Below, piece after piece: positions 1 to 5,635 of a stretch of DNA of 5,635 bases. A model generated the notes under the pieces. The model did not search any database. It had not been told where the DNA came from and worked only from the letters and a program-made list of their open reading frames with translations. Origin of the DNA: Deltaproteobacteria bacterium (GTDB taxonomy: Bacteria > Desulfobacterota > Desulfobacteria > Desulfobacterales > B30-G6); assembly GCA_003647375.1 (NCBI GenBank), contig QMMS01000308.1, forward strand, positions 1-5,635, in the 5' to 3' direction. The translations under genes were made by a program, and so were the position numbers. Position 1 is the stretch's first letter. Each line of letters starts with the position of its first letter.

Positions 1-105
1 AATGGCAACCTGGTGGCATGGGTTAGGATTCCATCTCTTTCAGCAACTACCAATACGGTTATCTATCTCTACTTCGGGAATCCAGTTGCCACGGCATATC
101 CAAAT
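1..105 (+). other. C-terminal end of a DUF2341-like domain
   Basis: Residues 1-35 include VAWVRIPSLSATTNTVIYLY followed by FGNP. This closely resembles the end of DUF2341, where a W-V-x-[IV]-P-x-L strand and a final Y-[YF]-G-N-P are hallmarks. DUF2341 commonly sits directly before a LamG-like domain in large bacterial surface proteins, and that order is seen here. Most of the domain lies upstream of the window. Its molecular function is not established. The assignment comes from motif memory, not from a profile search. Confidence 0.7.
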
Positions 106-3100
106 CCTGAGAATACATGGAATGCAAACTATCTGGGAGTCTGGCATACCAATGCGGATATAGATGATGCCACATCAAATGGAAATGATGGTGTTGATTT
201 TGGTCCGACTACAGCAACCGGAATAGCAGGTGGGGGCCTGGCATTAGATGGAGTGTCTGACTATATTCAGCTACCCGATATTGATGCCAATGAAGGCACA
301 TTCAGTTTTTGGATGAACCTGGACAGCAATTTCAATACGGCCAGTGCTACGTCACAATCACTTGTGAGCAAGTATAACTCGGATGATAATTATTTCAATT
401 TTATTTTATGTGGTCAGGACAATGCATCCTATTCAGACTATGGTCAGATCTATTTTAATATAGAATATGATGGATTGTTTCCCCGTCAAACAACAACGAC
501 AAACAGTTGGACTGCAGGCACATGGTATTATGTCACCGGGAGATGGGGGTGGTTGCATTCCATTGGTGTGAATGGTACTGTAGAGGATACTACTTGGATT
601 GCCAGACAATTACAGGAAAATAGTCCCATCGAGATGGGACGGGGATTTATTGAGCAGGTTGGGGCAATCAGGTATTTCGATGGTATTTTTGATGAGATCA
701 GAATATCTGATGTAAGTCGTTCAGACAGTTGGTTAGCTACTGAGCAGAGTAATTTAAGTAATCCAGGCGCATTTAGGTCCATTGGGAGTCTTGAGGACAA
801 TCCTCCCTCTCCATATGCCGGAATTGATGATGAAGTATGTGGCACTTTAAGCTATTTCCTATCTGCTACTGATAACAATAGCAGTACAGGCCAGTGGAGT
901 TATGTAAGCGGTCAGGATGCATCTCCAGTATTTTTTAATGCTACCTCTCCAATGAGTGAGGTGATGGTGAACCAGTATGGTACCTATGTGTTCCGCTGGA
1001 CAGAGACCAACGGATCCTGCAGTACTTCTGATGAGGTGGTCATTAATTTTCAGGAGAAACTCATGGGGCAATCTATGCCGGAATACCAGGAAGTTTGTTC
1101 AGGCGAAGATATCTCGGAGATAGCCTTTATCACTAACAATGGGATGGATGCAGGGACTACTTTTACCTGGAACTGGGTTAGTACAGGTCCTGTCCACGGG
1201 ATACCTGACCCAGGTACAGGCCCCATCATTGGGGCGCTCGTGAGCATTGGGGGAGTGGAGGAGACAGTCACATTTACGATCGTTCCTACCAGCGTTACGG
1301 GATGTCAGGGCGATCCCTTTACAGCGCTAGTTGTGGTTCACCCCATGCCCATGGGAGAAGCAACCCCCGCTGAGCAAACGGTATGCTCTTATATGCCGAT
1401 GGAAAATATTAGATTAGTGACCAGCAATGGGATGGACGGCATGACGACCTTTTCCTGGATCGGGGACAATATCACTAGTTTATTAGGAATGCCCGCAAGT
1501 GGCACAGGCGATATCCATGATTTGCCTTTCAACTTTACCCAGGATGTGCAGATGGCCACTTATACAATTACCCCCACAAGTTTGGATGGTTGCCAGGGTG
1601 ATGATTTCTTTGCCACGGTTACAGTTATTCCAGAACCCCAGGTATTTGTTCCGTTTGAAGCGCCGGTGTGTCATGAGGAGTTCGTTTTTCCATCCCCCTT
1701 CTGGAGCCCTAACACAGGAGGCACAATAGATTACACCTGGATCAACACTGATCCCTCCATTGGATTGCCCGAAACAGGAAGTGGTGAGATCCCTCCATTT
1801 ATGGCTTTCAACTTTGGCCCGGCTCCTGTGGTAGCTATGATTGAGGTTTTCCCGAATATCACCTATGATGGCCTTACCTGTGAAGGACCGTCACAACCAT
1901 ATCCCATAATAGTTAATCCTTCGGCCCAGGTGTTCAGGCCTGCTGATCAGGTGATATGTAACATGGATATGACACAGCCTGTTACATTCTTCACCGATCG
2001 GGTAGACGGGACGACTACATATGACTGGTTCAACGATAATCCTTCAATCGGGCTGGCAACATCAGGCTCTGGAGATATCCCCTCATTTCCAGCTATCAAC
2101 TTTGGTACGGATCCAATAGTTGCCACCATATTTGTTATCCCCCATTATGAAAACGGGGGTCCTACTTGTGAGGGCCCTGGTGAGCAGTTTACGATTACGG
2201 TAAATCCAACAGCTGAGATGGATGCTCCTTTGGATCTGGTGGCAGGTCACAATGAAAATATAACCTCGATCATCTACACCAGTCCCAATACAGGAGGGAT
2301 GACAAGCTATAGCTGGACCAATGATAACCCATCCATTGGCCTGGCTGGTAGCGGTACGGGTGAGATTCCGTCTTTTGTCACTGTCAATACAAACCCTTTC
2401 CAAAGTGTAGCTACAATTACGGTCACACCAGAATTCACAAATTCCGGGATTAGCTGTTGGGGCCCGAGTAAGCAGTTTTCAATATCGGTTAATCCATCGG
2501 TTTCAGATGCAGCTGCCGGAGTAGATCAGGATACCTGTGGTACTTTAACTACCTATTTGGATGGCAATATTCCATCCATTGGTATAGGTATATGGTCCCA
2601 GGTAACTGGTCCGGGGACAGTCGTATTTGGAGATGAAAACGGATACAACTCATCCGTTACATGTACGCTCTATGGCTCCTATGTTTTACGCTGGACCATC
2701 AATTTAGATGGGCAAACTTCTAGTGATGAAGTAGAAATAATCTTCCGAGAAGATCCCCGGGAAACTTCAGCGGGTGCAGATCAGGAATTGTGTGGGATGC
2801 TTATCACGACCTTGGAGGCGATGCCTCATACCTACCAGGCTGGCAGTGAGCATCCAGGAAGCACAACCCTATGGAATTATGTGAGTGGAGCTGATAGCAA
2901 TCCTGTATTCAGTAATGCCACCTCACCCACAAGCATTGTCACAGTGAGTATGTATGGAACCTATGTATTCCGATGGACGGAGACCAATGGTGGGTGTGCC
3001 ACCAGTGATGATGTTGAGATTAGATTTGATCCGCCACCTGATATTTTCACATCAGGCTCAGATAAGGTTATATGCAATAACACTTCCACAAATATTGACC

Positions 3101-5199
3101 TGTTGACAACTGATTCTTCAATGCACAATGTAAGATATACCTGGACTGTAAGTGATCCCAGTGGTCATATAGATGGGGAGACTAATTCTACAGGAAATGG
3201 AAACAGCATAGATCAGAATCTCCAACAAACACTATTTAACTGGAGTGGAGCAGCTAAAGAAGTTGTTTATACCATATATCCGCATACAACCCAATCAGAT
3301 AGCAGCCTCCAATGTGTGGGGAATCCCATTGCCCTTGAAGTTTGGGTAAATCCAACTCTGGGAATAGGCTACACTGCTACGGATGGAATCCTGTGTAACG
3401 AAGGAGCAACAACCATTACAGTATTAAATCCAAATAATGATATTAGGGGAACCTGGATGTATGATTTAGAAGTAATCCCGGATCCTGAGATCTTGGGAAG
3501 TGCAGGAAATCAGACTGCAGTGACCACCTCCAGCTTTACAGAGACACTTTCCAATACCGACACGATTGTTCATGAGGTACGATATCACTTAATACCGCGG
3601 ATTGCACTGGATAATGGTGGAATGTGTGAGAATGAAGAGGATACCTTGCTAAGTATCTGGGTGAATCCAACTCCTGAGATCCGGGTAAATGCCGATACAG
3701 TTATCTGTAACGGGGAGACCGCATCCATTTCCATACGTAATCCCAACTTTTACATCAGGGGTACGTGGAAGTATGATCTGGAAGTAACCGCCGAGCCGGA
3801 GATTGCAGGAGTAAGTGGCAGTGGTATTGATCTGAATTTGAGTGTCCTCAATGAAAACCTGGTTAATACTGATCAAAAGCCTCATTATGTGGATTACAGA
3901 TTTATACCTAAAATCTACAATGAATACGGAACAGTTGTATCATGTGACAATGGTCTGGATACAACCATTCGTATTTGGGTGAATCCCACAGCCCATGTTG
4001 ATGATCCTTCTGACCAGGTGCTAGAGCATAATGAAAATACAACTCCTGTAATATTTATCTCTGGTACTCAGGTGGGAACTGTTACATACTCGTGGATCAA
4101 CGATACTCCTTCCATTGGATTGGCGGCTTCCGGTATGGGTGACATCCCTTCCTTCATAGCGTTGAACACAGATGCATTGCCAGTTGTGGCAACAATCACA
4201 GTCACACCAGAGGTTTCCAATTTCGGAATAAGCTGCACAGGTCCCAGTGAGCAGTTTTCAATCACTGTGAATCCATTGATTCCAGATGCGGAAGCCGGAC
4301 CGGACCAGGATAAGTGCGGAATTTTAGTGACAGGTCTGGAGGGCAATGATCCTATGTTTGCCGAGGGTACTTGGACTCAGCTTAGTGGCACAGGTACCAT
4401 AGATTTCGGTGATATTCATAGTTCCAACACATCAGCCATGGCCACACTATATGGCACTTATGTATTGCGATGGACAATCACTCTGGGTGATATCACATCG
4501 ATTGATGAAGTTACGGTGGATTTCCATGATATTCCCAATCCAGAGGCAGGTGCAAATCAGACGATCTGTTCCGGTGAATCTGTTACGCTTAATGCAAGTG
4601 GAGGAATAGAATATGTCTGGGACGGTGGAGTTGCAAATGGGACTCCCTTTATTCCTACCTCTACCCAAGAGTATCACGTCATTGTAACTGATGAAAACGG
4701 GTGTTCAGGTGAAGATCAGGTTTGGGTTGAGGTAAAACCAATTCCTCTGACTCCTACTATTAGCTTTGATTCTGACACTCTATTTTCTGATAGTGACATA
4801 GGGAATCAATGGTATATGGATGAGATCCCCATATCCGATGCTGGCGACTCATATTATTTACCTGGCATTACTGGGACTTATCATGCCATTGTGACTGAAG
4901 ACGGTTGCGTGTCTGAGAAATCCAACCAAATCTATATTCAGGCTACAGATATCAAACAGCATGATTTTAGGAGTCTGAAAATATTCCCAAATCCAACTCA
5001 GGATTTTATATTGATTGAGACCGAAAATTTGGGAAGGTATATTCTTGAGATTACCGCGTCAACCGGTCAACTCATGAGGCAGGAGGTCGTTAGTGATCCT
5101 GTTTACTCAGTCAATCTATCTCAAATGATAAATGGGATCTATTTCATAACAATCAAGACAGAAGACTTTGTGAAAACTGAGAGGATAATCAAGTTTTAG
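1..5199 (+). CDS. Giant T9SS-exported LamG/PKD-repeat surface protein (5' partial)
   Basis: This is the C-terminal 1732 residues of a larger protein. The frame is open from base 1 and ends at TAG 5197-5199. The GTG at 13 is an internal Val inside a conserved domain, not a start. Residues below count Asn at base 1 as 1. Domains in order are: end of a DUF2341-like domain (about 1-35), LamG/concanavalin-like domain (about 45-263), PKD/Ig-like repeats A1, B1-B5, A2, A3, C1-C3, B6 and A4 (about 271-1510), an Ig/PKD-like domain (1511-1582), a linker domain (1583-1651) and a T9SS type A sorting domain (about 1658-1732). Such proteins are exported across the outer membrane and usually anchored on or released from the cell surface. 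An adhesin or polymer-binding role is an inference from the LamG domain and the long repeat stalk. I see no catalytic motif. Most repeats carry one Cys near each end, fitting disulfide-stabilised extracellular domains. The lipoprotein gene starts 20 bases downstream. Confidence 0.95.
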   Translation, partial: NGNLVAWVRIPSLSATTNTVIYLYFGNPVATAYPNPENTWNANYLGVWHTNADIDDATSNGNDGVDFGPTTATGIAGGGLALDGVSDYIQLPDIDANEGTFSFWMNLDSNFNTASATSQSLVSKYNSDDNYFNFILCGQDNASYSDYGQIYFNIEYDGLFPRQTTTTNSWTAGTWYYVTGRWGWLHSIGVNGTVEDTTWIARQLQENSPIEMGRGFIEQVGAIRYFDGIFDEIRISDVSRSDSWLATEQSNLSNPGAFRSIGSLEDNPPSPYAGIDDEVCGTLSYFLSATDNNSSTGQWSYVSGQDASPVFFNATSPMSEVMVNQYGTYVFRWTETNGSCSTSDEVVINFQEKLMGQSMPEYQEVCSGEDISEIAFITNNGMDAGTTFTWNWVSTGPVHGIPDPGTGPIIGALVSIGGVEETVTFTIVPTSVTGCQGDPFTALVVVHPMPMGEATPAEQTVCSYMPMENIRLVTSNGMDGMTTFSWIGDNITSLLGMPASGTGDIHDLPFNFTQDVQMATYTITPTSLDGCQGDDFFATVTVIPEPQVFVPFEAPVCHEEFVFPSPFWSPNTGGTIDYTWINTDPSIGLPETGSGEIPPFMAFNFGPAPVVAMIEVFPNITYDGLTCEGPSQPYPIIVNPSAQVFRPADQVICNMDMTQPVTFFTDRVDGTTTYDWFNDNPSIGLATSGSGDIPSFPAINFGTDPIVATIFVIPHYENGGPTCEGPGEQFTITVNPTAEMDAPLDLVAGHNENITSIIYTSPNTGGMTSYSWTNDNPSIGLAGSGTGEIPSFVTVNTNPFQSVATITVTPEFTNSGISCWGPSKQFSISVNPSVSDAAAGVDQDTCGTLTTYLDGNIPSIGIGIWSQVTGPGTVVFGDENGYNSSVTCTLYGSYVLRWTINLDGQTSSDEVEIIFREDPRETSAGADQELCGMLITTLEAMPHTYQAGSEHPGSTTLWNYVSGADSNPVFSNATSPTSIVTVSMYGTYVFRWTETNGGCATSDDVEIRFDPPPDIFTSGSDKVICNNTSTNIDLLTTDSSMHNVRYTWTVSDPSGHIDGETNSTGNGNSIDQNLQQTLFNWSGAAKEVVYTIYPHTTQSDSSLQCVGNPIALEVWVNPTLGIGYTATDGILCNEGATTITVLNPNNDIRGTWMYDLEVIPDPEILGSAGNQTAVTTSSFTETLSNTDTIVHEVRYHLIPRIALDNGGMCENEEDTLLSIWVNPTPEIRVNADTVICNGETASISIRNPNFYIRGTWKYDLEVTAEPEIAGVSGSGIDLNLSVLNENLVNTDQKPHYVDYRFIPKIYNEYGTVVSCDNGLDTTIRIWVNPTAHVDDPSDQVLEHNENTTPVIFISGTQVGTVTYSWINDTPSIGLAASGMGDIPSFIALNTDALPVVATITVTPEVSNFGISCTGPSEQFSITVNPLIPDAEAGPDQDKCGILVTGLEGNDPMFAEGTWTQLSGTGTIDFGDIHSSNTSAMATLYGTYVLRWTITLGDITSIDEVTVDFHDIPNPEAGANQTICSGESVTLNASGGIEYVWDGGVANGTPFIPTSTQEYHVIVTDENGCSGEDQVWVEVKPIPLTPTISFDSDTLFSDSDIGNQWYMDEIPISDAGDSYYLPGITGTYHAIVTEDGCVSEKSNQIYIQATDIKQHDFRSLKIFPNPTQDFILIETENLGRYILEITASTGQLMRQEVVSDPVYSVNLSQMINGIYFITIKTEDFVKTERIIKF
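133..789 (+). other. LamG/concanavalin A-like domain (Laminin_G_3 type)
   Basis: Residues about 45-263 show the usual order of this jelly-roll fold. A D-x-T/S-x-N-G-N-D-G segment near residue 56 is followed by LALDGVSDYIQLP, a strand containing TFSFWMNLDS, a W-YYVTGRW strand, a VNGT turn and the late signature FDGIFDEIRISDVSRS at about 674-721. The ending S-WLATEQSNLSNPGAF followed by SIG is typical of LamG domains paired with DUF2341. Family members bind glycans, proteins or polymers, often with calcium. The ligand cannot be predicted here. There is a single Cys (bases 409-411), so no internal disulfide is expected. Confidence 0.85.
811..1056 (+). repeat. Type A PKD/Ig-like repeat A1
   Basis: Residues 271-352. 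The type A signature is AGxDxxxCG at the start, G-x-W-x-x-V-S-G in the middle and YGTYVFRWTETNG-x-C followed by TSDEV at the end. A1 has the two Cys that would close an internal disulfide. Its second half (889-1050, 54 residues) aligns without gaps to A3 (2866-3027), with about 37 of 54 identities counted by eye, so A1 and A3 are sister copies although about 1.9 kb apart. The fold is inferred; the likely role is stalk or spacer. Confidence 0.8.
1057..2505 (+). repeat. Five tandem type B PKD-like repeats (B1-B5)
   Basis: Repeat limits are approximately B1 1057-1350, B2 1351-1638, B3 1639-1926, B4 1927-2214 and B5 2215-2505, each 96-98 residues. Each has a T-x-[FY]-x-W strand; the Trp codons fall at 1168, 1456, 1738, 2026 and 2314, giving spacings of 288, 282, 288 and 288 bases. 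B3-B5 share [ND]-x-PSIGL, then SGxGxIP. Each ends with a VATITVTP-like strand, Cys-x-G, and V-x-P, which is VNP in B3-B5. B1 and B2 form a subgroup sharing NGMD-xx-TTF and GCQGD. B1-B4 have one Cys at each end; B5 has lost the first, replaced by HNEN (2248-2259). They resemble the PKD-like repeats common in Bacteroidota surface proteins and probably form a rigid stalk. Confidence 0.85.
2215..2751 (+). repeat. Two-domain block B5-A2, copy 1 of a duplicated module
   Basis: B5 (97 residues) is followed directly by A2 (82 residues, 2506-2751). The block is 537 bases, exactly the length of B6-A4 (3994-4530), and the two proteins align without gaps with about 100 of 179 identities counted by eye. 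Shared special features are HNEN in place of the first B Cys, VATITVTPE, GISC-x-GPS, DQD-x-CG and YVLRWTI in the A part. The A part lacks the second Cys of A1 and A3. A2 has one extra Cys (2662-2664) absent from A4. B5 overlaps the end of the B1-B5 tandem array. It looks like a module copied as a unit within the gene. Confidence 0.8.
2752..3039 (+). repeat. Type A PKD/Ig-like repeat A3
   Basis: Residues 918-1013, directly after A2 with no B domain between. It starts with AGADQELCG and ends with YGTYVFRWTETNGGC followed by ATSDD. It keeps both Cys. Compared with A1 it carries an insertion of about ten residues before the central Trp, at roughly 2821-2865. It is much closer to A1 than to its neighbour A2, so the A2-A3 pair did not arise by simple tandem duplication. 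Confidence 0.75.
3040..3993 (+). repeat. Three tandem type C PKD-like repeats (C1-C3)
   Basis: Approximate limits are C1 3040-3360, C2 3361-3675 and C3 3676-3993, each 105-107 residues. All share an ICN or LCN segment near the start, a late Cys, and a W-V-N-P-T ending. C2 and C3 are close sisters with IRGTW-x-YDLEV, L-x-NTD and a [YH]-x-[LF]-IP strand. C1 is more divergent and has TWTVSDPSG instead. The ending resembles the VNP of type B, so C is probably a longer relative of B with an expanded middle. Both Cys are kept in every copy. I do not recognise a named family beyond PKD-like. Confidence 0.75.
3994..4530 (+). repeat. Two-domain block B6-A4, copy 2 of a duplicated module
   Basis: B6 (3994-4284) and A4 (4285-4530) have the same lengths as B5 and A2. 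B6 carries HNEN at 4027-4038 where other B repeats have their first Cys, and shows the block's NDTPSIGL, IPSF, VATITVTPE and GISC motifs. A4 has DQDKCG and YGTYVLRWTIT but no second Cys. Together with copy 1 it brackets A3-C1-C2-C3. Protein identity to copy 1 is roughly 56% by eye, so the duplication is not recent. Confidence 0.8.
4531..4953 (+). other. Ig/PKD-like domain plus linker domain before the sorting signal
   Basis: Domain D (4531-4746, residues 1511-1582) reads AGANQTICSGESVTLNASGG, then Y-V-W-x-G-G-V-x-N-G, then YHVIVTDENGCSGEDQV. This is the standard pattern of Ig/PKD-like domains found near the C-terminus of T9SS cargo, with a likely Cys pair. Domain E (4747-4953, residues 1583-1651) has an N-Q-W-Y-x-D-E-x-P-I-S-D-A core and a G-T-Y-x-A-x-V-x-x-x-x-G-C strand. 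It resembles the short domain that often directly precedes the sorting signal. The role is inferred to be spacing the sorting domain from the stalk. Confidence 0.75.
4972..5196 (+). other. T9SS type A C-terminal sorting domain
   Basis: The last 75 residues (1658-1732) match the Por secretion system sorting domain (TIGR04183 type). KIFPNPT places the conserved PNP at 4987-4995. It is followed by a short beta strand (FILIET), then L-E-I-T-x-x-x-G-Q, and near the end NGIYFITIKT and the final basic KTERIIKF. In known T9SS cargo this domain directs passage across the outer membrane and is often removed by the sortase PorU with attachment to surface lipopolysaccharide. It lies flush with the stop codon, as is usual. 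Confidence 0.93.
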
Positions 5200-5219
5200 G
5201 ACAAATTATTTTAGACATC
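5200..5219 (+). other. Short AT-rich gap between the two genes
   Basis: Only 20 bases separate the TAG of the large gene from the ATG at 5220. I see no inverted repeat followed by T residues, no Bacteroidota-type promoter (TTTG and TAnnTTTG), and no purine-rich Shine-Dalgarno sequence. The A/T-rich stretch ahead of the ATG is typical of translation starts in this phylum. Co-transcription of the two genes is the simplest reading. Confidence 0.5.
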
Positions 5220-5282
5220 ATGAAATCGATATCACATTTACTAAATCTGTTTTTGCTTATTGCATTTGGCTTTTCGTCTTGC
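5220..5282 (+). other. Lipoprotein signal peptide and lipobox
   Basis: Residues 1-21. The positive n-region is minimal (Lys2, His6). A hydrophobic core LLNLFLLIAFGF leads to Ser-Ser-Cys, with the lipidated Cys encoded at 5280-5282. Cleavage by signal peptidase II before Cys21 is expected from the family rule. The following E-K-A-D-D-E fits a surface-export signal but with looser spacing than the published consensus sequences as I remember them. Confidence 0.85.
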
Positions 5283-5635
5283 GAGAAAGCAGATGATGAA
5301 ATTATTCCAGGGAAAAAAGGAGTGGTTGCGGATCACACAATCGCTTCAGAAATTATTCTCAGGTCTATCCCGGATGAATATATCAATGAAGCTCGTAATA
5401 AGCTCCATATCGCATATCAACACACCTCGCATGGCACCCATGTCTCCTACGGAATGTTTGGTTTACCTGATTATAAGTCAGGGGATGAGACCCGGTTTGC
5501 CATCACCAATAACAATCCGCAATTCGACAAACTCGATTTCAGAGACAATGCCATGGCTTCCTACGCTGAAGCAGGAGTTGATGCCTCTGATCTGAGTCGA
5601 AACGAAACTGCATTTATCCAGGCAAGCAGAAACTA
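5220..5635 (+). CDS. Predicted surface lipoprotein with HTSHGTH motif (3' partial)
   Basis: The frame opens at ATG 5220 and is still open at the window end, giving 138 complete codons. Residues 1-20 form a lipoprotein signal peptide: Lys2, a hydrophobic run from Leu7 to Phe18, and the lipobox FSSC with Cys21. The mature start CEKADDE is acidic and resembles the lipoprotein export signal that sends Bacteroidota lipoproteins to the outer surface. After about 40 residues comes a predicted strand, LHIAYQ, then HTSHGTH at residues 68-74 (5421-5441), followed by V-S-Y-G-M. Later, DLS is followed by an apparent helix. A Ser after a strand in an H-x-S-x-G setting recalls block I of SGNH-type hydrolases, and three His spaced H-x2-H-x2-H could instead bind a metal. 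Neither is proven, and the family is not one I can name. This frame, not the overlapping frame at 5260-5595, is coding, because the signal peptide and lipobox lie in it. Confidence 0.85.
   Translation, partial: MKSISHLLNLFLLIAFGFSSCEKADDEIIPGKKGVVADHTIASEIILRSIPDEYINEARNKLHIAYQHTSHGTHVSYGMFGLPDYKSGDETRFAITNNNPQFDKLDFRDNAMASYAEAGVDASDLSRNETAFIQASRN

Noticed and set aside
13..15. GTG at 13 as the start of the large gene
   Set aside because: The four codons before it are open, and the GTG encodes a Val inside a conserved DUF2341-like strand. No signal peptide follows it, although the protein must be exported. The true start is upstream of the window.
1499..1729. Short + strand open frames at 1499-1729 and 4409-4609
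   Set aside because: They overlap well-supported repeat domains in a different frame and encode no recognisable sequence.
2083..2403. Antisense open frame of 106 codons, with similar ones at 528-845, 1050-1271, 1947-2129, 3649-3885 and 4068-4346
   Set aside because: All lie opposite the large repeat gene, have no recognisable domain, signal peptide or start context, and recur at similar repeat positions, as expected for shadows of repetitive coding sequence.
1057..4530. The regular repeats as a CRISPR array or DNA-level satellite
   Set aside because: The period is about 290 bases, the similarity is at protein level with diverged nucleotides, and the reading frame is intact throughout. These are protein domain repeats.
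5200..5260. A terminator or promoter between the two genes
   Set aside because: No stem-loop with a T-run and no Bacteroidota-type -33/-7 promoter elements are visible in the gap or the first bases of the second gene.
5260..5595. Open frame of 111 codons on the + strand
   Set aside because: It overlaps the lipoprotein gene in another frame, begins inside its signal peptide and reads as low-complexity, Met/Ser-rich sequence with no motif. The frame starting at 5220 has the signal peptide and lipobox.
1..5635. A novel defence, mobile or multi-gene system
   Set aside because: Only two genes are present, both incomplete, with no transposase, integrase, nuclease, reverse transcriptase or toxin motifs, and no flanking inverted repeats.

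Overview
The window suggests a member of the Bacteroidota. The evidence is a C-terminal sorting domain of the type IX secretion system (T9SS) on a giant modular surface protein, families of PKD/Ig-like repeats typical of that phylum, a downstream lipoprotein with a short Ser-Ser-Cys lipobox followed by acidic residues, and no clear Shine-Dalgarno sequence at the one visible start. Genus and habitat cannot be told from this sequence.

Layout: nearly everything (1-5199, + strand) is one reading frame that is already open at the first base. It is the C-terminal 1732 residues of a larger secreted protein whose start lies upstream. In order it holds the end of a DUF2341-like domain, a LamG/concanavalin-like domain, and then about 1240 residues of beta-sandwich repeats in three recognisable subfamilies, here called A, B and C. 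The order is A1-B1-B2-B3-B4-B5-A2-A3-C1-C2-C3-B6-A4. An Ig/PKD-like domain (D), a linker domain (E) and the T9SS sorting domain close the protein. After a 20-base gap a second gene begins at 5220 on the same strand and runs off the window end. It encodes a predicted surface lipoprotein with a striking His-rich HTSHGTH segment and no family I can name with confidence.

How it may work (inference): the LamG-like domain is the probable ligand- or carbohydrate-facing part, the repeats form a long stalk, and the C-terminal domain directs export through T9SS and probable attachment to the cell surface. The tight spacing suggests the lipoprotein is co-transcribed with it.

The most interesting signals are internal to the repeats. 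B5-A2 and B6-A4 form a two-domain block of identical length (537 bases, no gaps by eye) duplicated at two places in the protein. In both copies the first Cys of B and the last Cys of A are missing, while the other two Cys remain 27 residues apart, which raises the possibility of a disulfide bridging two domains. I saw no mobile element, RNA gene, CRISPR array, terminator or defence system, and nothing that amounts to a new multi-gene system.
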